64,000 nt of DNA, taken from contig NZ_PPDK01000005.1 of assembly GCF_003074135.1 (NCBI RefSeq), forward strand, positions 1 to 64,000, read 5' to 3'. The position numbers and the translations under genes are program-made. This DNA comes from Euzebya tangerina (GTDB lineage Bacteria; Actinomycetota; Nitriliruptoria; Euzebyales; Euzebyaceae). Positions 38,649 to 46,400 of the stretch are shown here, one piece after another. Within the stretch, counting starts at the first letter, position 1. Each line of letters starts with the position of its first letter. The notes under the pieces are model-generated. The model had not been told where the DNA came from. It was given only the letters and a program-made list of their open reading frames with translations, and did no database searches.

Positions 38649-38666
38649 TGTCAAGGCGCCGTCAAA
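38649..38666 (-). promoter_or_regulatory. shared polysaccharide-operon element, copy D
   Basis: The plus strand reads TGTCAA-GGCGCC-GTCAAA. On the minus strand this is TTTGAC, 6 nt, TTGACA: an exact TTGAC direct repeat with an 11-bp period. After TTGACA and 14 nt comes TGG-CGAC, matching copy C. It lies 83 nt upstream of rfbF. Confidence 0.68.
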
Positions 38667-38690
38667 TGGGAGAGCGCGCGCCTGGTGGCC

Positions 38691-39041
38691 TTACCGCGAG
38701 AGGGGGTTGCTGAGGAAGGTGGCGTCCTCGACCGGTGAGCCACCGACCAGGTGCTCGGCGACGATGCGCTTCGCCAAGCCGGTGTCCACGCCGCCGTACC
38801 AGACGCCGTCGGGGTAGACCACGACCACCGAGCCGCCACCCTTGCAGATGTTCATGCACGTGGTCTTGGTGACCGTGAGTTCCGCGCGAAGCCCGGCGTT
38901 GGCGATGCCGTGCTTCAGCGTCTTCGCGACGTCCTTGCCGGACTTGCAGTCAGACGCCGTGCACACGAAGACGTGCTGCTGCATGGTGGCCATCTTGGCC
39001 TTCTCGGCGCGCTTGCGAAGGCGCTTCAGGTCCGTTCCCAC
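38691..39041 (-). CDS. thioredoxin-like [2Fe-2S] ferredoxin
   Basis: 116 residues from GTG 39041 (AGGA 9 nt upstream), or 100 from the in-frame ATG at 38993. Four Cys fit a 2Fe-2S site: HVFVCTASDCKSG and TTCMNICKGGGS, followed by VVVVYPDGVWYGGV, as in Aquifex-type thioredoxin-like ferredoxins and NuoE C-termini. A small electron carrier; the partner is not identifiable, though the FrhB-like protein and the P450 in the window are possible users (inference). It is read by itself between the terminator at 39191 and rfbF. Confidence 0.85.
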   Translation of the reverse strand: MGTDLKRLRKRAEKAKMATMQQHVFVCTASDCKSGKDVAKTLKHGIANAGLRAELTVTKTTCMNICKGGGSVVVVYPDGVWYGGVDTGLAKRIVAEHLVGGSPVEDATFLSNPLSR

Positions 39042-39190
39042 GGGTTGTCGTCCTGCTCGTCGGTGGTGCGGGGGTTCGCCTCGTCGGTCAGTACCGAAGG
39101 TGAGGTTAAGTGAAATCCAGCCCCGCACTGTAGTGCTCACCGATCCAGCCTGCGACCACCAATCGAGGACGACGTGTCGGGACGTGACGA

Positions 39191-39222
39191 CGGCCGCCCT
39201 CCGGGGAGACGGAGGGTGGCCG
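39191..39222. terminator. hairpin terminator after the Asp-rich wall protein gene
   Basis: A 12-bp stem, CGGCCGCCCTCC / GGAGGGTGGCCG (one G-U pair), with an 8-nt loop lies just past the stop of the Asp-rich gene (39254) and before the ferredoxin start. Confidence 0.6.
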
Positions 39223-39253
39223 CGGTGATGGTCGATGGCGTCAGTGAACAGCC

Positions 39254-39964
39254 CTAGTCGTCGTCCCCATCGTCATCGTCGTCATCCCCATCGTCGTCGT
39301 CCTCGTCGTCATCGTCATCGTCCTCGTCGTCATCGTCATCGTCGTCACGGTCGTCGTCATCGTGTGCCGCGGCGTCGGCGAGGACCTGGTCGCAGATGGC
39401 CCCTGGGCCTCCGAGCGCGACGACACGGTCCGGGTCGAGGCGATCGATCTCCTCGAGCACGACGCCCGGGATCTCGCCGCATGATGGCACCAGGAGGATC
39501 GGGCCGTCGGTCAGCACCCCGCCGGCGACGGCATCCGCGGAGTCATCGGCCCGCGCGAGGTAGGCGGTGTCGGCACCGTCGGAGAACTGGTCTGCGGAGA
39601 TGGCCACTGCCGTGTGGAAGCGGGTGTCGCCGAACAGGCGGGCGGTGACGCGCGAGTCGTCGTCCCCGTTGTCGTCATCGTCGTCGCCTGGACCGTCGTC
39701 ATCGCCCGGACCCTCATCATCGTCATCATCCCCCGGGCCGTCGTCGTCCCCGTTGTCGTCATCGTCGTCGCCAGGGCCGTCATCGTCGCCCGGGCCATCG
39801 TCCTCATCGTCGTCATCATCATCCCCCGGACCGTCGTCATCGTCGTCGCCCTCGCCATCGAAGGTGGGAAGTGCCGGCGCCTGGACGGTGGCCAGGGCTG
39901 CTGACGCGAGCCCCAGGCTCATCAGGACGGCCAAGACCATCGCCAGGTAGGTGTGTCTGCGCAC
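39254..39964 (-). CDS. secreted Asp-rich protein with one cell-wall-binding repeat
   Basis: 236 residues from a GTG with a strong GAGGAG site. A Sec signal peptide (TYLAMVLAVLMSLGLASAALA) is followed by an extremely acidic tract of Asp with Gly-Pro breaks (about residues 36-103), one wall-binding repeat 2 unit (RLFGDTRFHTAVAISADQF to AAAH) and a second Asp-rich tail of about 35 residues. The wall-binding unit should hold the protein on the envelope. The acidic arms could bind Ca2+ or other cations or mimic anionic matrix polymers. No enzymatic motif. It precedes the two giant proteins on the opposite strand. Confidence 0.85.
   Translation of the reverse strand: MRRHTYLAMVLAVLMSLGLASAALATVQAPALPTFDGEGDDDDDGPGDDDDDDEDDGPGDDDGPGDDDDDNGDDDGPGDDDDDEGPGDDDGPGDDDDDNGDDDSRVTARLFGDTRFHTAVAISADQFSDGADTAYLARADDSADAVAGGVLTDGPILLVPSCGEIPGVVLEEIDRLDPDRVVALGGPGAICDQVLADAAAHDDDDRDDDDDDDEDDDDDDEDDDDGDDDDDDGDDD
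39655..39862 (-). repeat. Asp-codon repeat tract (N-terminal acidic region)
   Basis: About 200 bp of GAC/GAT triplets interrupted by GGG/CCG/GGT codons encodes the DDDDDGPGDDDD-type region. A second, shorter tract lies at 39256-39363. Both are prone to slippage, so the length may vary among strains. Confidence 0.8.
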
Positions 39965-40106
39965 GGTGTTCTCCTCGGTGTGATCGGTGCGGTTCGTGGC
40001 TCGAGCCGCGGTGATGTCACTGTGCGAGCCGGTCCTTGGACAGACGTGAGCCCTCCATGAGAGAACCCTTATGTATCAACCGCGGACGGCGACGGTCTCC
40101 ACGTAT

Positions 40107-40144
40107 GCCGGCGGGTGTCGAAACCTTGACGCGACCCCGCCGGC
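40107..40144. other. hairpin in the upstream region of the 1067-residue protein gene
   Basis: An inverted repeat GCCGGCGGG / CCCGCCGGC with an inner GTCG/CGAC extension, broken by one unpaired base, gives a 13-bp stem with an 11-nt loop. It overlaps the -35 box of the promoter at 40126-40154, so it may be an operator or a 5' structure rather than a terminator. Confidence 0.45.
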
Positions 40145-40154
40145 CGTTGATAGT
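40126..40154 (+). promoter_or_regulatory. candidate promoter of the two-gene giant-protein operon
   Basis: TTGACG (40126-40131) and GATAGT (40149-40154) are separated by 17 nt, a good sigma-A-like pair 40 nt upstream of the ATG at 40194. The upstream 11-bp repeat of the polysaccharide elements is absent. Confidence 0.5.
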
Positions 40155-40193
40155 CCATGGTCCAGCCAACGGCCCACTTTGTGAGGGAGTGCG

Positions 40194-43100
40194 ATGCCGA
40201 ATCCGTCAGAACTGCCGCCGCCATCTTTCGCGTTCGGACGCAGACGACTGCTGCAAGGCGGTCTCGTCCTGTTCTCCGCGACCATGCTCGACGCCACGCT
40301 ACCGACCTCGGCATCGGGACAGGAGTTCGCTGGCTTCCAACTGCTGCGCCTGCGTCGGCGTGAGGACCAGCTCAACCTGAATCTGCAGCTCTTCGGTCTG
40401 AACTTCGACGGGCAGCAGCTGACGCGAGGCTCGGGCCGGGCATTCATCGTCGTGGAGTTCCCGCCGCAGCACGTGCTGGAGGAGGCGTTCCTCGAGAGCG
40501 ACCCCGCTCTGGAACCGATCACGCCTGAGACCCGCGGCGGTCAGCAGGTGGGGCTGGGCGTGCGAGCTCGCCTCTCCGGTACCAGCCGACTGGCCTTCCG
40601 GATCCCCGACGACATCGACGCAATACCGCTGACACCGGAGGGCCTGTTCAACTGGGCGGCGTGGACCGCCTCCCTCGTCGGCGCCGCACAGGCGCCGGGG
40701 GCGGCACCGAGCCAGCCCTCCGGCACGCAGACGGCGATCGAGCTGCCCTGGTGGCTGCTGCTCAGTCCGGATGACACCTCCGGTTGGGCGCACTCGGCGA
40801 CCCCGGTCGATCTGGGCGGACCGCGGACGGAGCTGTGGCACACCCGACTCGCGCGCCTGCAGGGCGGCGAGCTGAGCGAGGACTCCCCTCGCCCGGTCCG
40901 CGCGGTCTGGGCGCGTGATCAGGGGTTGGACGAGCACCTCCAGGGTGAGGAGCGGTTGACCGACAGCGGTGTCCCCTTCGCCGATGGTGGCCTGGTCCCC
41001 ATGTACCCGGTGGATCGCGGGGACATCGTGATGTCGACCGCGGGCTGGCCCGGGACGACGGCCTACCGGCTGGACCCCGAGCCGGTCGAGGCCCACCGGT
41101 TGGCGCTGTCGCCCTTCGGTGGGTGGCTCGACTCCACGGGGAACTGGGCGGAGGAGCCCGAGGGGCAGCCGGCATCGACCTCGCTCGAGTCGTGGCGCCA
41201 CATCGCCGCCGTGGGCCGCGACAACTACGTCCGTATCGTCCGTCGCGGGTTCCTGTTCCCCTTCGGTCACCGCGCCTCTCTGGTCCGAGTGACCGAGCGC
41301 CGCTTCACCCCCGTCCAGATCGACGGCCAGACGCGGCAGGTCGCCCTCCTGCGGCAGAAGTTCTTCATCATCGTCCGCGAGCCGGTGCAGACGTACGGCA
41401 CCGGAGTGCCCTTCGGCGGTGCCGCCACACCGTTCGATCGGATCGAGGTGCTCACCCTCACGACACCATCCCTCGACGCGCCCCCGAACGACGTGGCTCC
41501 GGATGTCGGTGTGATCGATCTCCAGGGCGAGGGTCCTGGGGCACCGCCGGAGAACGCATCGGAGGTCTTCGTCCCGGCCATTGATGGAGAACCGTTCCGG
41601 TTCGTCGTGGATGCCCGTGACTACGACGGGGTCCATCACACCTTCACCAGCGCCGTCGCGTTCGTCGAGCTGACCTCCGCGGAGAACGCGGCAGTGATCG
41701 ATCGGCTGATCGACCGGTGGGAGTCGCAGAACCCCGACGGACCACTGCGGCGCTCAGACCTGCAGGGACGCCGCGTCATGCTGAGCGAACCGTCGACCGA
41801 CAAGCCCGGCAACTCCGAGGCCATCACGAACTCGCTGTCGTGGAGCGGCGTTCCCTTCCCCGGACAGCGCCCTGCCTTCTCCCCCTTCCTCTCGTTTGCC
41901 CGCATCGTCCCGGAAGCGGCGGAGGCGATGCTCGGCGGCGCCGTCGGCAGCGACATCCCGATGAGCTACACCGCCGCCTACCTCGACGCCGGCGGTTTCC
42001 TGGGCGGGCCACTGGAGGACGCGGGGGCGTTCATGGCCTTCGCCGACGATCTCGTCGACGAGGTCGCACCCGGGTTGGACTTCGCGGGCAGCGGCAAGTC
42101 CGACCGGAGCGGTGGCTCGGTCAGCCCGGGTCTTGTCATCAGGTCGCTGTCCCGGGCGGTCGGCATCGCCGGCGACCCATCGACGTTGCTGCCCACGGGT
42201 GGCATCGACCTCGCCGCGCTCTTCTCCGACCTGGGCGGCTTCCTCGGCAACATCCTGCTGGAGAACGTGCTCCCGACGGATGTGTCCTTGGAGGAGGGGC
42301 CGTTCGCCCTCGAGAGCCGCCGCGAGGGCGACATCGTGACCAGTCGGATGACGGTGAACTCCGGCCTGGTCGATTGGCCCAGCGACGATCCGGTCTTCCT
42401 GGCATCGGAGGGCACACCCGCCAAGCTGCTGATCGAGGTCACCAACGTCGTCCCGCTGACCAACCCGCAGGCGGCCACCACCGACATCGTCGGCGAGGTC
42501 ACGAACTTCTCGATCATCCTCTTCGGCCCCGTCCCGTTCATCCAGGTCGACTTCTCCGCGCTGACCTTCGAGGCTCGGCCGGGCCAGAGCCCCACCGTCG
42601 ATCCGGGCATCATCGACGTCTTCCCGCCGGACAACAGTCCGCTCAACTTCATCGATCAGGTCCTCAGCCTGCTGCCCACCGACACCTTCGGGTTCGACGT
42701 CGACATCTCCGCGGCCGGCGTCACGGCAGGGCTCGACACCACCTTCCCGACCATCACCATCGGGGCCCTGCAGATCCACCAGCCCAATCTGGGCGTGGCG
42801 GTCACGATCCCGTTCAACGGCGACCCGTTCGCTCTGCGCTTCAACCTGGGCCGGCGGGACCTGCCCATCGCGGTGACCTACCTCGCCCTGGGCGGCGGGT
42901 TCTGGTTCGAGGTCGAGGTCACGGGCAGCACCGTCATCCTGCTCACCGTCGGCATCGAGGTCCGCGCGTCCGCCGAGGTCGGGGTCGGCCCGTTCAAGGC
43001 CAAGGGCAGCATCGCCGTCGGCATCTTCTTCTCGATCGAGAACAAGGACGGCCAGGAATCGGCCATCCTCGGCGGCTACATCCGCGCCGAGGTCGAGGTC

Positions 43101-43397
43101 AACGTCCTGATCCTCGGTGTCCACATCACCTTCGAGCTGGTGATGACCTACGACTTCAACAGCAACCAGGCCACCGGCCGCGCAACCGTGGAGATCGAAG
43201 TCGAGATCGCCTTCATCGGCTTCTCCTGGTCGATCGAGGTGGAACGCAAGATCGGCGGCGGTGGCGGCGGAGGCGGCGGCCTCCGCCAAGGCCAGGCCGC
43301 GGGCTTCCTGGGACCCACCGCAACACCCCGGTTCGGTGACACCCTTGCCGAGGGGGACTGGGCGGCGTACTGCGACGCCTTCGCACCAGTGGCGTAG
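40194..43397 (+). CDS. large Tat-signal protein of unknown function
   Basis: 1067 residues, start supported by GAGGGAG. The N-terminus FGRRRLLQGGLVLFSATMLDATLPTSASG is a Tat-type signal (twin Arg, hydrophobic stretch, AxG-like site). The middle (about 60-600) is beta-rich with no family I can name. The last 250 residues are a long run of alternating short amphipathic strands (FWFEVEVTGSTVILLTVGIEV, GVHITFELVMTYDFN, ATVEIEVEIAFIGFSWSIEVE), ending in a poly-Gly stretch, as in extended beta-sheet or lipid-groove folds. It is co-transcribed with the 1851-residue gene 37 nt downstream. It is probably exported folded and may bind or carry that partner; this is inference. Confidence 0.7.
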   Translation: MPNPSELPPPSFAFGRRRLLQGGLVLFSATMLDATLPTSASGQEFAGFQLLRLRRREDQLNLNLQLFGLNFDGQQLTRGSGRAFIVVEFPPQHVLEEAFLESDPALEPITPETRGGQQVGLGVRARLSGTSRLAFRIPDDIDAIPLTPEGLFNWAAWTASLVGAAQAPGAAPSQPSGTQTAIELPWWLLLSPDDTSGWAHSATPVDLGGPRTELWHTRLARLQGGELSEDSPRPVRAVWARDQGLDEHLQGEERLTDSGVPFADGGLVPMYPVDRGDIVMSTAGWPGTTAYRLDPEPVEAHRLALSPFGGWLDSTGNWAEEPEGQPASTSLESWRHIAAVGRDNYVRIVRRGFLFPFGHRASLVRVTERRFTPVQIDGQTRQVALLRQKFFIIVREPVQTYGTGVPFGGAATPFDRIEVLTLTTPSLDAPPNDVAPDVGVIDLQGEGPGAPPENASEVFVPAIDGEPFRFVVDARDYDGVHHTFTSAVAFVELTSAENAAVIDRLIDRWESQNPDGPLRRSDLQGRRVMLSEPSTDKPGNSEAITNSLSWSGVPFPGQRPAFSPFLSFARIVPEAAEAMLGGAVGSDIPMSYTAAYLDAGGFLGGPLEDAGAFMAFADDLVDEVAPGLDFAGSGKSDRSGGSVSPGLVIRSLSRAVGIAGDPSTLLPTGGIDLAALFSDLGGFLGNILLENVLPTDVSLEEGPFALESRREGDIVTSRMTVNSGLVDWPSDDPVFLASEGTPAKLLIEVTNVVPLTNPQAATTDIVGEVTNFSIILFGPVPFIQVDFSALTFEARPGQSPTVDPGIIDVFPPDNSPLNFIDQVLSLLPTDTFGFDVDISAAGVTAGLDTTFPTITIGALQIHQPNLGVAVTIPFNGDPFALRFNLGRRDLPIAVTYLALGGGFWFEVEVTGSTVILLTVGIEVRASAEVGVGPFKAKGSIAVGIFFSIENKDGQESAILGGYIRAEVEVNVLILGVHITFELVMTYDFNSNQATGRATVEIEVEIAFIGFSWSIEVERKIGGGGGGGGGLRQGQAAGFLGPTATPRFGDTLAEGDWAAYCDAFAPVA

Positions 43398-43434
43398 CAC
43401 GGACACACGCAAGCAAAGGACAGAGGGATCCACC

Positions 43435-46400
43435 ATGAGTCAACTGACCTGGACCGTCCTCCCGAACGGGATCACCGACGACGGCACCATCGCCCGGCTG
43501 AGCGTGCACCTCGACATCACCACCGTCGAGGGGAGCCTGGTCGACCACGAGGAGTTCCTGACGGGCGACTCCCCGTCCTGGCCCCCGGATGACATCACCT
43601 TCGATGTCGTGATCGGCCCACTCGGCGGTGCCGAGTCCGAGATCACGCGCCTGACGGCCACACCGGTGGAGCTGGCCGACTCCGCCACCTGGGGTGAGCT
43701 GTTCGAGCCGGACTCGCCGAGCAGTGACGAGCCGTTCGTGGACCGGACCGACGTCCCGATCCACACCTATCCCTCCGCCCAGTTGGCCGACTTCATCCGT
43801 GACGCCTACGTGGACGCGGCCGTGCGTGCGCCGGAGACCGGGCCCAAGCGCTGCGATCTGCTGGCGCGGGGATGGCGGAACCTGGCCTTCACCACGCCCG
43901 CCGGCAACCGGCTGGAACAGCCAGTCCGGGACGCGCTGGACACCATCCACGCCGGGGAGGCTGACGGCCCGCCGGTCGTCGACACCAGGTCCGGACAGAC
44001 GTTCTCGCAGATCGACGCGCTGGTGGCGGCACCCCTCGAGACGGTGGCGTTCGCCCAACTGCGGGACTACTACACGCCGCCAGACCTGAACGACGAGCTC
44101 GTGGCTGCGGCGTACGCCCAGCCACTGGCGCCTCTGGGGCTCAACCTGCGGCGAGCCATCTCGGCCATCAACGCCCAACCCTTCCTCCAACGGCTCTTCG
44201 GGCTCGTGTTCGATCTGGAGATTCCACTGCCGGCGCCGCGGGGCGACCAGCCGGTGTACGTCGTGCCGCGCTCCTCCCGCCTGGCGACCTCACGGAACCG
44301 CCTCCCCGCGACCATGACGGACACCACCACGTGGCTGGCCCGGCCACGAGCGGGCAGCGACTACGCCGACGGCTACTTGCGGCTCGAGGAGCCCGAGACC
44401 GGCAAGGTCATCGACTTCGACCTGGACGGCGGCGCCCTGGGTGCCACCATCTTCGCCGGGACGCTGCTGACCGTCGAGCAGAACCTGACCATCGACACGC
44501 CGGAGACCACGAACCTCCCCGCCCTCCGCAATCAGGGACTGATGGTCACCCGGCCCGGCAACGCCGCGACACTCCACGCCGTGCTCGTGGCCGGATTGGC
44601 GGCCCAGGAGCCGTTGAACAACGGCCAGCTGATCCTGTTCGCGGACGACCTCGTCCGGGGCTTGCGGTTCGACGTCCGCCGGGACGAGGGTTCCTGGCAG
44701 TCGCTGATGCGTCGCTCCTCGACGTACGTCTTCCCCGGGACGCTGGGCGAGGTGACCATCGACGACGAAGAGGGGTACATCCCCCGGACGCCGAGTGCCA
44801 GGCCCGGCAGCCCGGACTGGTATCTATCGGAGACGCTCCTGTGGTGGGATGGCTGGAGCCCCATCCTTCCCAGGCCGGGTCGTGTCCTGAACGCCGACCT
44901 CGAGGACGCCGACGTGGCGGTGGAGCCGCCGACCAATGACGAGCCCGATCCGGACTTCCCGGTCTTGACCAGCCACGGCCTCGTTCCTGGGTCTCAGACG
45001 GCGCTGCGGGCCGGGAGTCAGTACACCTTCCGTGCCCGGATCGTCGACCTGGCCGGCAACTCCGTCCCGGTCGACGACAACGCAAGCCACGCCACCGAGC
45101 CGGTCATCTACCGCCGCTTCCAGCCTCTCAACCCGCCCGACCTTGCGCTGCGGACCTCTCCAGGTGCAGGCGAGGACGTCACCACGGTCGTCCTGCGAAG
45201 CGACGTGGACACCGACCCGAGCCCGGCGACGTCACAGCGGCACCTCGTTCCGCCGCGGTCGGAGTACACCCAAGCTGAGATCCTGGGTCTGCTGGATCGG
45301 CCGGACGGCACACCTGACCCGGCGCGGTACGCCGAGCTGGCCCAGCGGGATGCGGCAGACCTGTCAACCGTGCCCGGCGCCACCCCAGACCCTGACCGCC
45401 CCGGCGTCCTGCTGTACGGCCAGGAGACCATCACCATCGACTGGTTGGCCGACCCCTGGATCGGTGACATGAACCTGCGGGTGCTCGACGGCCCCTACGC
45501 CGACGCCATCGCCCAACTGCCCATCACGGGGATCAGCCGGCGCCTGATCGTCAACCAGGGGGATGCTGAGCCGACCGCCGGGGCCGCCGGCTTCACCGTG
45601 CCGCTCCGGAAGGCCGACATCGTTCACGTCAGGCTGACCTCGGTGCCGGTGGATGAGACCGTCGACCTCCTCGGCATCCAGGGGTGGATGCGGGACGACC
45701 TCGACCCCGCGCAGATCCAGGACACGCTGGCACTGATCGCAACCGGTCGACACGTGATGGTGTCCCCGCCCCGTGACCTGACGTTGGTGCACGCCGTCAG
45801 GCGTCCGCTGCTCGTGCCCGGCTTCGCCGACGGCTCGCCGACGATCTTTCGTCGTCCAGACGCCACCTGGGCGGGGCTGGGCGGCACCATCGAGTTCCAC
45901 CGTCGCTCCACGGTGCAGTTGGAGATCGGGGCCTCATGGGAGGAGTACACCGACGCAGGGCCCGGGGGACCGCCACCCACGGACCCCGACGGCCCGGACG
46001 GCGTGGCGCCGATCGCCACGCGCGATGGGTCGGCGGTGGTGCTGGGCCAACTCGACTACGACGGGACCGACGAGATCGATCTGGCCTTCGACACCCGCCA
46101 GGAGTTCGGCGACACCCGTCATCGACAGGTCGCCTACGACATCACCGCCACCAGCCGATTCGTGGAGTACTTCGCCGAGCGCGTCAGCCCAGATCCCACC
46201 TGGCAGCCGGGAACGGAGATCGCCGATCTCGGTCCGCAACTCCAGGCGGATGAGGAAGTCGTGCCCGGGTCGATCACGGTCATCGCGCAGTTGCCCGGCG
46301 GGGCACCTGACCAGCCGCTTCGCGAGGTGAAGCTGGTCGAGCGCCGCGAACGCAGCGACGGCAGCGGCCCCACGCCAGGACACTATGTGGTCGATCGGGA

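Noticed and set aside
38567-38690. tRNA or small RNA between rfbF and the ferredoxin gene
   Set aside because: No cloverleaf or terminator was seen; the gap holds the promoter element D.
40107-40144. Riboswitch (c-di-GMP or other)
   Set aside because: A single simple stem without the conserved loops of known riboswitch classes.
41754-43436. 560-codon minus-strand frame antisense to the 1067-residue protein
   Set aside because: Low-complexity Asp/Val/Arg composition and no plausible start; a shadow.
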